From assembly GCF_006874425.1 (NCBI RefSeq), contig NZ_VIJZ01000004.1, positions 558,001 through 622,000 of the forward strand: 64,000 nt of DNA. Direction: 5' to 3'. Origin of the DNA: Paenibacillus ottowii. Its GTDB lineage: Bacteria; Bacillota; Bacilli; Paenibacillales; Paenibacillaceae. This document shows, piece by piece, positions 9,602 to 18,874 of this stretch; within the stretch, counting starts at the first letter, position 1; every line of letters starts with the position of its first letter. The notes beneath the pieces were generated by a model. The model was given only the letters and a program-made list of their open reading frames with translations, was not told the DNA's origin and did not search any database. The position numbers were made by a program, and so were the translations under genes.

Positions 9602-9931
9602 ATGAGTTCAATTGCAAAAACACCACAGCCCCCTTATTATGCAGCTATTTTCACTTCTGAACGTACGGAAGGGGATGGCGGATACGGAGAGATGGGGGAC
9701 AAAATGGTGGAACTGGCTGCCAAGCAGCCTGGCTTTTTAGGTGTGGAAAGTGTTCGTGACCAAAATGGAGTAGGTATCACCGTGTCTTATTGGGAGTCCT
9801 TGGACGCTATAAAACATTGGAAGCATAACGAGCTGCACAAGGTAGCACAGGAAAAAGGGAAATCCGAGTGGTATAAAGCATTCGGTTTAAGAGTGTGCAA
9901 GGTAGAACGAGATTATTTTTTTACAGTGTAA
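9602..9931 (+). CDS. antibiotic-biosynthesis-monooxygenase (ABM) fold protein
   Basis: 109 aa, matching the length and pattern of small ABM-superfamily proteins, which are dimeric alpha/beta ferredoxin-like folds. The conserved stretches are MVELAAKQPGFLGVES, ITVSYWESLDAIKHWK and SEWYKAFGLRVCKVER. Family members include cofactor-free oxygenases and haem-degrading enzymes, and the substrate here cannot be told. GGAGG at 9593-9597 fixes the ATG at 9602. It is divergent from a LysR regulator that probably controls it. Confidence 0.8.
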   Translation: MSSIAKTPQPPYYAAIFTSERTEGDGGYGEMGDKMVELAAKQPGFLGVESVRDQNGVGITVSYWESLDAIKHWKHNELHKVAQEKGKSEWYKAFGLRVCKVERDYFFTV

Positions 9932-10011
9932 ATTATTAAGTAAATGGTCCTGTTCATATTCAGTTCATAAAAGTGGATTATTCTCTCTATAGAAATCGTT
10001 GTAGGGAGGAA

Positions 10012-11031
10012 ATGAAAGTGGATTATACAGACAAAAAAGAAACCCTGGCCATTGAAGCAAGGGGGCTCGTTAAAACTTTTGGTGATAAGTATGCGGTACA
10101 TGGTGTCGATCTGAATGTGCGTGCTGGTACGATCTATGGAGTGCTTGGTCCCAATGGGGCAGGTAAGACGACGACCATCCGAATGTTGTCAACGTTATTG
10201 CGGCCTGATGGGGGATCGGCGCGCATTTTTGGACACGATGCAGTAAAGGAACCGCAGGTTGTTCGTCAATTAATTGGCGTAACCGGTCAGTACGCATCAG
10301 TCGATGAGTCGCTTAGTGGTACCGAGAATCTGATTATTTTCTCCAGGCTGCTCGGACTGGGACGTGCCGAGGCACGTGACAAGGCAGCGGAGTTGCTAGA
10401 GGAATTTGGCTTGTCTGAAGCAGCCAAGCGACCGTTAAAGCATTTCTCCGGAGGCATGCGCCGCCGACTGGATTTGGCCGCAAGTCTTATTGCCAAACCG
10501 CCATTAATCTTTCTGGATGAGCCGACTACCGGACTGGACCCGCGTACGCGTGTTCAGATGTGGGACACGATCCGGCGTCTGGTCAAGTCGGGTTCTACCG
10601 TGCTGCTTACGACCCAGTATCTTGATGAGGCGGACCAGCTTGCTGACCGAATCGCGGTGATTGACCATGGACGAGTAGTCGCTGAAGGAACGGTAGATGA
10701 ACTGAAAGCGGCTGTGGGGGCGTCAACTCTACAACTCAGAGTGCAAAATCAACAGGATATCGAGCGGGCTGTTCGAATTATAGAACAAGTGCTTTCAGTC
10801 AAGTCCAGCGTGTCGGTAGAGGCTGGAAAAATTATTTCTCCGATGGCTAATGCCGATCGGGTGACAGACCTGCTGATTGCTCTCCGTACCGGAGAAATTC
10901 AGCTGGCAGAGATGAGTGTGCAAAAGCCAACGCTTGACGAGGTGTTCCTGTCCATCACTGGCCAAGGCGTACAAGTAAATGAGCAGCAGACGGCCGATGA
11001 AGCACCTGCCGTAGAGGGGGTGAGAGCATGA
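10012..11031 (+). CDS. ABC transporter ATP-binding protein, DrrA-type drug exporter
   Basis: 339 aa from ATG 10012 (AGGGAGGA upstream). A GTG at 9973 in the same frame lacks a ribosome site. The Walker A is GPNGAGKTTT, the ABC signature HFSGGMRRR, and the Walker B LIFLDEPTTGLDP, followed by LLTTQYLDEAD. The C-terminal extension (DUF4162-like) typical of daunorubicin-resistance DrrA proteins runs from residue ~235. It overlaps the permease gene by 4 bp (ATGA). The exporter is likely controlled by the downstream two-component genes. The substrate is not predictable from sequence. Confidence 0.88.
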   Translation: MKVDYTDKKETLAIEARGLVKTFGDKYAVHGVDLNVRAGTIYGVLGPNGAGKTTTIRMLSTLLRPDGGSARIFGHDAVKEPQVVRQLIGVTGQYASVDESLSGTENLIIFSRLLGLGRAEARDKAAELLEEFGLSEAAKRPLKHFSGGMRRRLDLAASLIAKPPLIFLDEPTTGLDPRTRVQMWDTIRRLVKSGSTVLLTTQYLDEADQLADRIAVIDHGRVVAEGTVDELKAAVGASTLQLRVQNQQDIERAVRIIEQVLSVKSSVSVEAGKIISPMANADRVTDLLIALRTGEIQLAEMSVQKPTLDEVFLSITGQGVQVNEQQTADEAPAVEGVRA

Positions 11032-11843
11032 AGAACGCTACTGCTATGACAGCTTCTGATCGCACATTGAAAAAGTCTGTGAGTTTCAAACAGGCGTTCG
11101 CCAACTCTATGACGATGGCTTACCGGGGCATTCTGAAGATCAGGCATACTCCTGAGCAGTTGTTTGATGTCACGCTCCAGCCGATTATTTTTACTCTTAT
11201 GTTTACCTATATCTTTGGCGGGGCTATCTCAGGAGATGTACAGCATTATCTGCCGGTCATCATTCCAGGCATCCTCGTACAAACTGTCATCTCGACCTCT
11301 GTCGTGACCGGTGTGCAACTGCGTGAGGATATGGACAAGGGAGTGTTCGACAGGTTTAAGTCACTCCCGATCGCACGTATTGCCCCTTTGGCTGGAGCTC
11401 TGCTGGCCGACAGTCTACGTTATACTATTGCGACTGCACTTACCTTTGCTATGGGATACATTTTGGGATATCAACCAGGGGGAGGTTTGCTGAGTGTTGT
11501 GATCGCAGCACTTCTGGTCATCGTGTGTTCCTGGGCAGTTAGCTGGATATTCGCCTTCTTTGGCGTGATTGCTCGCACGGCTTCAAGTGTACAAGGTATT
11601 TCCATGATTGTTCTGTTTCCACTCACCTTTATTTCCAACGCATTTGTACCTGTGGACACCATGCCGGGCTGGTTGCAGTGGTTTGTGAATATCAACCCGA
11701 TTACACATCTTGTGAACGCGGTTAGAGAGCTTGCGAATACAGGAGTCATAGGCGGGGAACTGGCAATCTCCCTGCTTGGGGCTGCAGTGATTGTAGCGAT
11801 CTTCGCACCGCTTACGGTGCGTGCTTATATGCGTAAAGCATAG
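11028..11843 (+). CDS. ABC-2 type permease, DrrB-like
   Basis: 271 aa with six transmembrane helices of the ABC2_membrane family, including the family motif FLPLTFISNAFVP-like segment at ~195-215 (FPLTFISNAFVPVDTMPGWL). It forms the membrane half of the exporter with the preceding ATPase, to which it is translationally coupled by a 4-bp overlap. Its N-terminus (~30 residues) is cytoplasmic and basic. Confidence 0.87.
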   Translation: MKNATAMTASDRTLKKSVSFKQAFANSMTMAYRGILKIRHTPEQLFDVTLQPIIFTLMFTYIFGGAISGDVQHYLPVIIPGILVQTVISTSVVTGVQLREDMDKGVFDRFKSLPIARIAPLAGALLADSLRYTIATALTFAMGYILGYQPGGGLLSVVIAALLVIVCSWAVSWIFAFFGVIARTASSVQGISMIVLFPLTFISNAFVPVDTMPGWLQWFVNINPITHLVNAVRELANTGVIGGELAISLLGAAVIVAIFAPLTVRAYMRKA

Positions 11844-11902
11844 GAGGGCGACCTCTTGACGAGGATGAGAAGAGTTAGCTTGTAGTTATTAGGGGGTTAA
11901 AA

Positions 11903-12577
11903 ATGACACGTGTATTGGTCGTTGATGATGACCCGCATATTCGTGAACTGGTCGGACACTTTCTGAGACTGGAAGGTCTGGAGGTCGTCGAGGCGGTGGA
12001 TGGTTTGGACGCGATGCGCTTGTTTGATGAAACAAAGGTCGATTTGCTTGTTCTCGATATCATGATGCCAGGAATGGATGGCTGGGAGCTGTGCCGTAAG
12101 CTGCGTGAGCAGACCGACCTGCCGCTGCTGATGCTTACAGCCAAAGGCGAGACGTCACAGATTGTAAAAGGCTTTGCGCTCGGAACGGACGACTATCTTG
12201 TTAAGCCCTTCGATCCTCTGGTGCTTGTTGCACGCGTAAAGGCTTTACTAAAACGCTATCGGATCATGGCTTCAAATTCGGTGACTGTCGGCGAGCTTGT
12301 CCTGCGCAGCGATACATTTGAGTGTCGGGCTGGAGAGCAGGAAATTACCCTGCCACGCAAGGAATTTGAGCTGCTCTTCAAGCTGGTCAGCTATCCTGGC
12401 AAAACCTTTACCCGCGACCATCTGATTGAGCAGATCTGGGGCTATGATTACGAGGGAGACGAAAGAACGGTTGATGTCCATATCAAGCGCCTTCGGGAAC
12501 GGTTTCCGGAGGCAACCCATTCCTTTGCGATCCGTACGATCCGGGGATTGGGGTATCGGCTGGAGGTAAGGCAATGA
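11903..12577 (+). CDS. OmpR/PhoB-family response regulator
   Basis: 224 aa. The receiver domain spans residues 1-115 with acidic residues DDD at 8-10, phospho-acceptor Asp52 in LVLDIMMPGMDGW, and the conserved Lys in YLVKPFDP. The winged-helix DNA-binding domain is at ~130-224 (KTFTRDHLIEQIWGYDYEGD, TVDVHIKRLRERF). It overlaps the histidine kinase by 4 bp and lies 60 bp after the ABC exporter, so it probably regulates that exporter. Confidence 0.9.
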   Translation: MTRVLVVDDDPHIRELVGHFLRLEGLEVVEAVDGLDAMRLFDETKVDLLVLDIMMPGMDGWELCRKLREQTDLPLLMLTAKGETSQIVKGFALGTDDYLVKPFDPLVLVARVKALLKRYRIMASNSVTVGELVLRSDTFECRAGEQEITLPRKEFELLFKLVSYPGKTFTRDHLIEQIWGYDYEGDERTVDVHIKRLRERFPEATHSFAIRTIRGLGYRLEVRQ

Positions 12578-13719
12578 ACCGGGAACCGGGATTCCTCCGT
12601 ATCCTGGCAAGATTCATGCTCGTGTTATTGGTGCTGTATCTTAGCTGGACTGCTGCGTACTTTATTACAGCAGCGATCTATTCACGCATGTCATGGACAC
12701 CGCATGAATTGTTCGTCTATCTTGTTGATGCGACACTTGGCTCTTTCTTCTTCGGTATAATCAGTATGACTGTAAAACGCTTTATCCAGCCTAGAGAACA
12801 GCATTTTTTTACTGAAATGATCGATGCTTTAAAACGGATTTCAGAAGGGGATTTTCACATCAATCTGGGTTGGAACTTTGGCAGGAGAAACGGAAACCAT
12901 GATAGGACACATCCTTATGTACAACTGGTGGACAGCATTAATGATATGGCGGCAAATCTGAAGGCCATGGAAGAACTGCGGGAGGCGTTTATTTCAAATG
13001 TATCCCATGAAATAGGTTCGCCCCTGACCTCGATCATTGGTTTTGCGAAGGCGCTCAAGGACGATAATCTGGATCGGGAGCAGCGGGACCGATATTTGAC
13101 GATTATTGAGACAGAGTGTATTCGTCTGTCCAAACTAAGCGATAATCTGATGAAGCTGGCGGTGCTGGATTCGGAGAGGCATCCGTTTCATCCGTCCTCT
13201 TATCGGCTGGACAAGCAACTGATATCGCTTATCCTTGCCTGCGAACCGCAATGGGAGGCTAAACAAATTGACATGATTGTGGACACCGATATCGTTGAGA
13301 TCAACGCGGACGAGGACCTAATGGGCCAGGTGTGGGTGAATCTCCTTCACAATGCCATTAAATTCACCCCACAGGGTGGAAGCATATCTGTTTCTCTTTC
13401 AACTAACAGTGATCAGGCGCTTGTCTGCATTACTGATACAGGGCCGGGTATCGACGAACAGGATCAGCAGCGTATTTTCGAACGATTTTATAAAGCAGAC
13501 AAGTCACGGAACCGAACCGCAGGAGGCAGCGGCTTGGGACTTTCCATCGCTCATAAAATAACAGAGATGCATAGCGGCTCTATCTCTGTGTCCAGCAAGG
13601 TGGGAGAAGGAACGGCGTTTACCGTATTGCTGCCACTGCAAGAGGAAGCAATAAAGGGGAACAGCAATCATGAAATGAGCGGCTCTGTCATCAAAAAAGG
13701 AGCGTCTTACAAGCCATAA
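12574..13719 (+). CDS. sensor histidine kinase of the ABC-exporter system
   Basis: 381 aa. Two N-terminal transmembrane helices (residues ~8-32 and ~45-65) have only a short loop between, so this may be an intramembrane-sensing kinase. A HAMP-like linker follows. The HisKA box reads NVSHEIGSPLTSI, with Gly in place of the usual Arg-Thr context around the phospho-His. HATPase motifs are LLHNAIKFT, TDTGPGIDE, and GGSGLGLSIAHKI. It is translationally coupled to the response regulator. The last codons are embedded in the transcription terminator. Confidence 0.88.
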   Translation: MNREPGFLRILARFMLVLLVLYLSWTAAYFITAAIYSRMSWTPHELFVYLVDATLGSFFFGIISMTVKRFIQPREQHFFTEMIDALKRISEGDFHINLGWNFGRRNGNHDRTHPYVQLVDSINDMAANLKAMEELREAFISNVSHEIGSPLTSIIGFAKALKDDNLDREQRDRYLTIIETECIRLSKLSDNLMKLAVLDSERHPFHPSSYRLDKQLISLILACEPQWEAKQIDMIVDTDIVEINADEDLMGQVWVNLLHNAIKFTPQGGSISVSLSTNSDQALVCITDTGPGIDEQDQQRIFERFYKADKSRNRTAGGSGLGLSIAHKITEMHSGSISVSSKVGEGTAFTVLLPLQEEAIKGNSNHEMSGSVIKKGASYKP

Positions 13720-13743
13720 ACGGCTGGCAGGACGCTCCTTTTA
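13695..13743 (+). terminator. intrinsic terminator overlapping the kinase stop codon
   Basis: Perfect 12-bp arms AAAAGGAGCGTC (13695-13706) and GACGCTCCTTTT (13731-13742) enclose an inner AGCC/GGCT stem. The kinase TAA (13717-13719) lies in the loop, so the left arm encodes the protein's last residues. The T-tail is short, being part of the right arm. Confidence 0.85.
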
Positions 13744-13781
13744 GTTCACATGAATTTGTCTTACGGGCTATACTTATGTGG

Positions 13782-14651
13782 TCAGGAATTGGATGTATTT
13801 ACCGGTTCCATTTCTTGTATAGCTTCCTTCAAGCTTTGAGAGCAATGTTCATATAGCTGTTTTTTTTGCTGCTCACTGGAACCCGTTGCGAGCTTTTGCA
13901 GTTCTGTAGTGCATTGCTGCAATAGAGTCAGTAAAGCTTGATTAGAGTCTTGTACCTTGGATTGTTGTACATTATCGCTATATTGGTCAATATATAGTTC
14001 TCCTTGTGTGTCCACCTGAGCAAAAAACACATCTTTGACCGTTAGACTCTTTTCCTTTAGCTTGGCATCCAGCCATTGCTGAGTAAGCCCCATATATGCC
14101 ATTTGCTGCTCCATGAGTTGTCCATCCATTATGACTACTGTGGGTTCCTTCTCCGGTAATTGCAGCATATTCAGATCCTTAAGCGTCACAGGCTGCTTGT
14201 CTTTGGTTAACAGCACATTGACTTCACCACTAGTTTCCATGAGGGCAAATTCTACGTCAGATACTTTAAATACATTCTTGCTTCGAAGCTGCTCCATGAG
14301 TTCATCCAGGGTGAGCCGTTCTTTTCTCAGATTATCCTCTAAAATTTTGCCGTCTTTGATTAGGATTGTTGTTCTTCCATCTGATATATCTCTGATTTTC
14401 TTGCTTTTAATTTGCAAATATTCAATGCCAAGTGTTGTCAGTACCCATACTGACAAGGCTATAAGGCCAAGATACCAAGTGGCTTCACGCTCCATAGGAA
14501 TGGTAGCGGCCAGGTTACCTATCGTAATTCCTGTTATATACTCGAACAAGGAAAGCTGGGATACCTGACGTTTTCCGAGAATTTTGGTGATTAAAAATAA
14601 TATAGCGACAGCCATTAATGTGCGTATAGCAACCTCTGCCCAATCCTGCAT
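13782..14651 (-). CDS. DUF421 membrane protein (YetF/YdfS-like)
   Basis: 289 aa. Three N-terminal helices (residues ~8-80) precede the conserved ILGKRQVSQLSLFEYITGIT motif of DUF421 proteins. The YetF cytosolic domain follows (TTILIKDGKILEDNL, LRSKNVFKVSDVEFALMET). A variable, Gln-rich tail ends the protein (TLLQQCTTELQKLA). B. subtilis homologues accumulate in spores or the cell membrane with unclear function. GAGG upstream supports ATG 14651. It converges on the preceding terminator. Confidence 0.85.
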   Translation of the reverse strand: MQDWAEVAIRTLMAVAILFLITKILGKRQVSQLSLFEYITGITIGNLAATIPMEREATWYLGLIALSVWVLTTLGIEYLQIKSKKIRDISDGRTTILIKDGKILEDNLRKERLTLDELMEQLRSKNVFKVSDVEFALMETSGEVNVLLTKDKQPVTLKDLNMLQLPEKEPTVVIMDGQLMEQQMAYMGLTQQWLDAKLKEKSLTVKDVFFAQVDTQGELYIDQYSDNVQQSKVQDSNQALLTLLQQCTTELQKLATGSSEQQKKQLYEHCSQSLKEAIQEMEPVNTSNS

Positions 14652-14832
14652 TTGCTCAACCTCATTTCATTCCGCCGCAAGGGCGCTACTAGTTCAAGGA
14701 TATCCGCGTCAAGGTCAATTTAAACTCCAATTCCCCTAAATTTTTAGTAACCACGTTGCCAATAAGCGATGAAAAACAATCTATCATTAAAATTTTCTAT
14801 TGATGAATTATCCTTATCTATTGCACAAGCGA

Positions 14833-14861
14833 TTGACGGAAAGGAGGGGGAAGGATACATT
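14833..14861 (+). promoter_or_regulatory. promoter of the S-alkyl-cysteine operon
   Basis: TTGACG at 14833-14838, a 17-bp spacer, and TACATT at 14856-14861, 62 bp upstream of the glutaredoxin-like gene. The YtlI-like regulator encoded downstream is a reasonable activator, but I could not define its site. Confidence 0.5.
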
Positions 14862-14923
14862 ATACATATAATTCTCATTTGATTTATCGGGATTATAAAC
14901 ATTAAACTCACGGAGGTATGTAT

Positions 14924-15193
14924 ATGTCGTCCAAACCTAAAGTTGTAGTGTGGAGTAAAACCGGTTGTCATTTTTGTGGTGAGATCAAATCGTACTTGGA
15001 ATCCCAAAATCAGCCGTATGAAAATATTCAGGTGGACGGGAATGATGCACTGCGTGATGTGTTAGAGACCAAATATGGTATTCGTTACGTTCCTGTCGTA
15101 GAGATCGGTGGAGATAACAAATATGAAGCACTCTTTAACCCGGATCTGGAAAAGTTGGGTAAAGTGCTGGAAAGCTATAATCAAGCGGTATAA
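14924..15193 (+). CDS. cmoI: glutaredoxin-like thiol protein of the S-alkyl-cysteine locus (CmoI/YtnI-like)
   Basis: 89-aa thioredoxin-fold protein with an active-site CxxC (TGCHFCGE, Cys15 and Cys18) and the cis-Pro motif IRYVPVVEIGG. It resembles B. subtilis YtnI (CmoI), which is encoded with the YtnJ monooxygenase in the S-alkyl-cysteine pathway. Its probable task is to reduce a thiol or sulfoxide intermediate. I chose ATG 14924 because GGAGG (14912-14916) is 7 nt away, while the ATG at 14918 is too close. It lies 76 bp before the monooxygenase. Confidence 0.78.
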   Translation: MSSKPKVVVWSKTGCHFCGEIKSYLESQNQPYENIQVDGNDALRDVLETKYGIRYVPVVEIGGDNKYEALFNPDLEKLGKVLESYNQAV

Positions 15194-15269
15194 AACATTA
15201 GGAAAAGATTAGTGCGAAAACATCATTAGCCGTAGAATAACAATTATGTTCAGGAAAGGTGGAGAAGGC

Positions 15270-16610
15270 ATGACTAAGAAGAGACAAATTAAATTGGGTG
15301 CAATTATTCACGGTGTGGGGGGGAGCATGACGACTTGGCGTCATCCTGATGTACCTGCGGATGCCAGTGTTAACTTTGAATTTTATAAAACGCAGGCGCA
15401 AAAGGCAGAGGAAGGAAAGTTTGATCTCGTATTTATCGCAGACGGTCTGTTTATTAACGAAAAATCGATTCCTCACTTTTTAAACCGTTTTGAACCCATT
15501 ACGATTTTGTCTGCTTTAGCTGGGGTGACAAAGCAGATCGGACTGGTCGGCACATTGTCGACTTCCTATAGCGAACCGTTCACAGTAGCACGCCAGTTTT
15601 CTTCCATTGATCATATTAGTGGAGGCCGTGCTGGCTGGAATGTGGTGACTTCCCCGCTGGAAGGCTCTGCTCTCAACTTTAACAAAGGGGAGCATCCATC
15701 GCATCCACAGCGCTATAAAATTGCCAACGAGTATTTGCAGGTCACCAAAGGACTGTGGGACTCATGGGAAGAGGATGCGTTCGTTCGTGATAAAGAAACC
15801 GGCGTATTCTTTGATCCTGAAAAGCTGCATACGCTAAACCACAAAGGTGAGTTTTTCTCTGTGCAGGGACCGCTGAATATTGGACGATCCAAGCAGGGAC
15901 AGCCGGTTATTTTCCAGGCAGGTTCCTCAGAAGATGGCAAAAATCTGGCTGCCAAGGAAGCGGATGCTGTATTTACTGGACATGAAACCTTGGAGGAAGC
16001 ACAGCAGTTTTACCGTGATGTCAAGGAACGTGCGGTGCGCTATGGTAGATCGGAAGAGGATATTGTCATTTTGCCGGGCATTTCGCCGATTATTGGCAGT
16101 ACGCCAGAGGAAGCAGAACGCAAGTATGAGGAGATTACCAATCTAGTGACGATCGAGGCTGCATTAAAATATTTGGGACGTTTCTTCGATCATCACGATT
16201 TCTCACAATATCCGCTGGATGAGCCATTCCCTGAGCTTGATGGTATAGGTAGTAATTCATTCCGCAGCGGTACAGATAAAATCAAACGAACAGCCAAAGA
16301 GCAGAATTTGACCTTGCGTGAGGTTGCATTGCGTTCAGCAACGCCGAGGACCTCTTTTATTGGAACTGCGGAGCAGGTGGCCGATCGAGTGCAAGAGTGG
16401 TTTGAAGGAAAAGGCGCAGACGGATTCATTATCGGTTCCGATGTGCCAACGGGTCTGCATGATTTCGTAAATCTGGTTGTGCCTATTCTGCAGGAGCGCG
16501 GTATTTACCGTCAGGATTATGAATTTAGTACCCTGCGTGAAAACCTGGGCGTACCTATTCCAGAGAACCGCTATACAGCAGCCAGATCCAAAATAAAGGT
16601 TGACGCATAA
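15270..16610 (+). CDS. cmoJ: flavin-dependent monooxygenase, NtaA/SnaA/DszA family (CmoJ/YtnJ-like)
   Basis: 446-aa luciferase-fold enzyme using reduced FMN. Family motifs are [19 protein letters not shown] [20 protein letters not shown] (20 residues, N-terminal), [35 protein letters not shown] segment, and [10 protein letters not shown]. The B. subtilis counterpart YtnJ is reported to cleave the C-S bond of alkyl-cysteine sulfoxides. Context with TcyKLMN, CmoI, CmoO and an M20 deacetylase supports that role. The ATG at 15270 has AGGTGGAG upstream. An FMN reductase normally feeds such enzymes, but the gene next door is a deletion remnant. Confidence 0.82.
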   Translation: MTKKRQIKLGAIIHGVGGSMTTWRHPDVPADASVNFEFYKTQAQKAEEGKFDLVFIADGLFINEKSIPHFLNRFEPITILSALAGVTKQIGLVGTLSTSYSEPFTVARQFSSIDHISGGRAGWNVVTSPLEGSALNFNKGEHPSHPQRYKIANEYLQVTKGLWDSWEEDAFVRDKETGVFFDPEKLHTLNHKGEFFSVQGPLNIGRSKQGQPVIFQAGSSEDGKNLAAKEADAVFTGHETLEEAQQFYRDVKERAVRYGRSEEDIVILPGISPIIGSTPEEAERKYEEITNLVTIEAALKYLGRFFDHHDFSQYPLDEPFPELDGIGSNSFRSGTDKIKRTAKEQNLTLREVALRSATPRTSFIGTAEQVADRVQEWFEGKGADGFIIGSDVPTGLHDFVNLVVPILQERGIYRQDYEFSTLRENLGVPIPENRYTAARSKIKVDA

Positions 16611-16622
16611 CAGAAGGAGGGA

Positions 16623-16862
16623 CTGAGAGGGAAGCTTGTCTTGCCTTTATTTATGGGCGGTACACTGGCCCATCTGTTGGTCATTGACTATGCCCTAAAG
16701 CCGGTTCTGGGCGCACTGGGGGGGAGACATATTCTTGGAGGTGTGTATGCGGTAGACCAATGGGTCGAACGCCTGCCGGGTGAAGCATATGGATTGTCCG
16801 AAGAGTTGGTTGCACGATTACAACGCTCGGTTAAAGAGCTAAATGAGTTATTGAAGTTATAA
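16623..16862 (+). pseudogene. NADPH-dependent FMN reductase (SsuE type) with internal deletion
   Basis: A ribosome site AAGGAGG (16614-16620) is followed in frame by CTG-AGA-GGG-AAG-CTT-GTC, reading xRGKLV like the start of FMN reductases (M..KLVIVSGS). The frame then jumps straight to LPLFMGGTLAHLLVIDYALK and HILGGVYAVDQWVE, the C-terminal third of the SsuE family. About 100 codons carrying the flavin-binding loop are missing and the start codon is not canonical. Total length is ~79 codons against ~180. Alternatively, a 73-aa protein starts at TTG 16641, but no catalytic function would remain. Confidence 0.75.
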
Positions 16863-16880
16863 ATATTTTCAATATTTCCA

Positions 16881-16909
16881 TTGACAGGTCGTTCAGTGAG
16901 TTTTATGAT
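16881..16909 (+). promoter_or_regulatory. sigma-A promoter of the ytlI-like gene
   Basis: TTGACA at 16881-16886, a 17-bp spacer, and TATGAT at 16904-16909. It lies 61 bp upstream of the LysR gene start and gives the regulator a transcript separate from the cmoIJ genes. Confidence 0.7.
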
Positions 16910-16970
16910 ACAAAAAAACCAAGTTAACTCATTGGATAAATGTATATAAAACTTACTGGGTGACTTGCGT

Positions 16971-17861
16971 ATGAATATCGAGAATATGGAAGCCTTTGTA
17001 TACGTGAATCATTATGGAAGTTTTAACAAGGCAGCAGAAGCGTTGTTCTTATCACAACCCTCTGTCACAGCCCGGATTCAGACGCTGGAACGCGAGCTTG
17101 AGTGCAAATTATTCGACCGCCAAAGCAAACAAACGATTCTGACCGAGGATGGACGGAAGTTCCTTCCTTATGCGGAGCAAATGCTTCAAGTGCTGCAAAA
17201 AGGGAAGCAAAAGCTTCAACAGCGCAAGAAAGCCCCTCAACAAATTCGAATTGGCTGCACGATATCGGTGTCGAACTACATCATTCCTGAAATATTAAAG
17301 CAGCTTCGTGCTCATTATCCGGAGATTAACTACAAAATTGTGACCGCTACGACGGATCAACTGCTACAGAAGGTGTTGAACCGTGAGGTAGATATTAGTT
17401 TTGTCCGTAAAGTGATGCATCCGGCTATTCGTACGCTTGCCTTTTATGAAGATCCGATTTCCCTGTATGTATATGACGGTCATCCGTTTATGAAGACAGG
17501 AAAGGCTAGTATACAAGATATCCAACGTGAAACACTGGTGTTTTTTGAATGCGGATCATTAGATTGGATGAGGATTCATCGATCTTTTGAATCACTGGAG
17601 CAGCCACCGGACATCGCTTTTCAGGTAGACAATGTGGTCACGGCCAAAAAGCTGGTATTGCAAGAGGCAGGCATTGCCTTTTTGCCGGATGTCTGTGTGA
17701 ACCGTGAAGTGAAGGATCAGAAGCTGTTCCGCATTCATGTTCCAGAGGTGGCTGGGGTATCTATGCAGATTAGCATAATCGTGACCAAAGAAGACTGCGC
17801 AGTGACCTCGGATTTTGCAGATGCACTGACAGAAGGCTTCCGGGAGGCTGTTTTGTTATAG
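16971..17861 (+). CDS. LysR-family regulator of sulfur-amino-acid genes (YtlI-like)
   Basis: 296 aa from ATG 16971, with a weak GGTGA site 8 nt upstream (TTG 16965 is the alternative). The HTH spans ENMEAFVYVNHYGSFNKAAE and SQPSVTARIQTLERELE. The C-terminal co-inducer domain starts at ~90 (IRIGCTISVSNYIIPEIL). In B. subtilis the LysR protein YtlI activates the ytmI-tcyJKLMN-cmo operon. The position here between cmoJ and the tcy genes matches that role. The residue pattern also resembles CysB/CysL-type regulators, so the name rests on context. Confidence 0.75.
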   Translation: MNIENMEAFVYVNHYGSFNKAAEALFLSQPSVTARIQTLERELECKLFDRQSKQTILTEDGRKFLPYAEQMLQVLQKGKQKLQQRKKAPQQIRIGCTISVSNYIIPEILKQLRAHYPEINYKIVTATTDQLLQKVLNREVDISFVRKVMHPAIRTLAFYEDPISLYVYDGHPFMKTGKASIQDIQRETLVFFECGSLDWMRIHRSFESLEQPPDIAFQVDNVVTAKKLVLQEAGIAFLPDVCVNREVKDQKLFRIHVPEVAGVSMQISIIVTKEDCAVTSDFADALTEGFREAVLL

Positions 17862-17946
17862 AAAAAATCGTTATAAAATTTAAAATGTTATAGCTACCAT
17901 GTATGTCGCAAACTGCTGATAAGCAAAGAGATAAGGGGGAATTTAC

Positions 17947-18798
17947 ATGAAAAAGTGGTTTGCAATATTGTCTGTGATGGCAATCATTCTGGTGTTGGCA
18001 GGTTGCGGCTCCTCAGATGACACGTCTAGTGCGTCAGGTTCAAGCGGAGATGTGAAGAAAATTATTGTAGGCACAGGCACTCAATTTAAAAATGTATGCT
18101 TTATTGACGAAAACGGAAATTTAACAGGCTTTGATGTGGAGCTGATTAAGGAGCTGGACAAGCGCCTACCTCAATATGAGTTTGAATTCAAAACGATGGA
18201 TTTTGGAAATTTGCTGCTCAGTCTCGATGCCGGCAAGATTGATATGGTATCACATCAAATGGAAAAAAACCCGGAACGTGAAGCCAAGTATCTGTTCAAC
18301 AAAAATCCATATAGTATTTTTCTGAACAGAGTGGCTGTAGCGAAGGATAATAATAGCATTCATTCCATTGATGATTTGAAAGGGAAAAAGGTACTCACCA
18401 GTCCAACCAGTAATGCAGCGTATGTGCTGAAAGAGTATAACAAAACCCACGGAAATGCTCTAAATATCGTGTACACGAGTGGCGCAGCTAATGATACGGT
18501 GCAACAAATTACGAGCGGCCGTATAGATGCGACCATAACGACGGACTTTGCGAACCGTTTTAACACCGATGAAAAAGGAGAAGTAGCTCTGAAAACCGTG
18601 GGTGATCCTTTGACTCAATCGGATGTACTGTATGTTCTGAACAAAAATGAGCAAGGATTGGCGGATGATCTGGACAAAGCCATTCAGGAAGTGAAGGACG
18701 ACGGCACACTGTCGAAGCTGAGCATTAAATGGCTTGGAGAGGATTTCACGAAGTCTTTAGAGGATGTGAAAAAAGAGAGCTCCAGCAGTAAGAAGTAA
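17947..18798 (+). CDS. tcyK: cystine/S-compound ABC transporter substrate-binding lipoprotein (TcyJ/TcyK-like)
   Basis: 283 aa with a lipoprotein signal (VLAGC, lipidated Cys20) and a family 3 amino-acid-binding domain. Motifs are GFDVELIKELDKRLP, MDFGNLLLSLDAGKIDMV and SGRIDATITTDF. It captures L-cystine or related S-substituted cysteines at the cell surface for the two permeases that follow. B. subtilis has two such lipoproteins, TcyJ and TcyK, and only one is present here. A GGGGGAA site precedes ATG 17947. A perfect hairpin follows the stop. Confidence 0.82.
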   Translation: MKKWFAILSVMAIILVLAGCGSSDDTSSASGSSGDVKKIIVGTGTQFKNVCFIDENGNLTGFDVELIKELDKRLPQYEFEFKTMDFGNLLLSLDAGKIDMVSHQMEKNPEREAKYLFNKNPYSIFLNRVAVAKDNNSIHSIDDLKGKKVLTSPTSNAAYVLKEYNKTHGNALNIVYTSGAANDTVQQITSGRIDATITTDFANRFNTDEKGEVALKTVGDPLTQSDVLYVLNKNEQGLADDLDKAIQEVKDDGTLSKLSIKWLGEDFTKSLEDVKKESSSSKK

Positions 18799-18816
18799 GG
18801 ATAGACTTGGACATTT

Positions 18817-18851
18817 CAGCGGTCAGGGTACTTCATGTATTCTGACCGCTG
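18817..18851 (+). other. intercistronic hairpin after the binding-protein gene
   Basis: CAGCGGTCAG (18817-18826) and CTGACCGCTG (18842-18851) form a perfect 10-bp stem with a 15-nt loop and no T-tract. Such hairpins between binding-protein and permease genes stabilise the upstream mRNA or partly stop transcription, giving excess binding protein (known in other ABC operons, inferred here). Confidence 0.65.
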
Positions 18852-18874
18852 ATGTATAGAAAGGAGGCAGGCAG

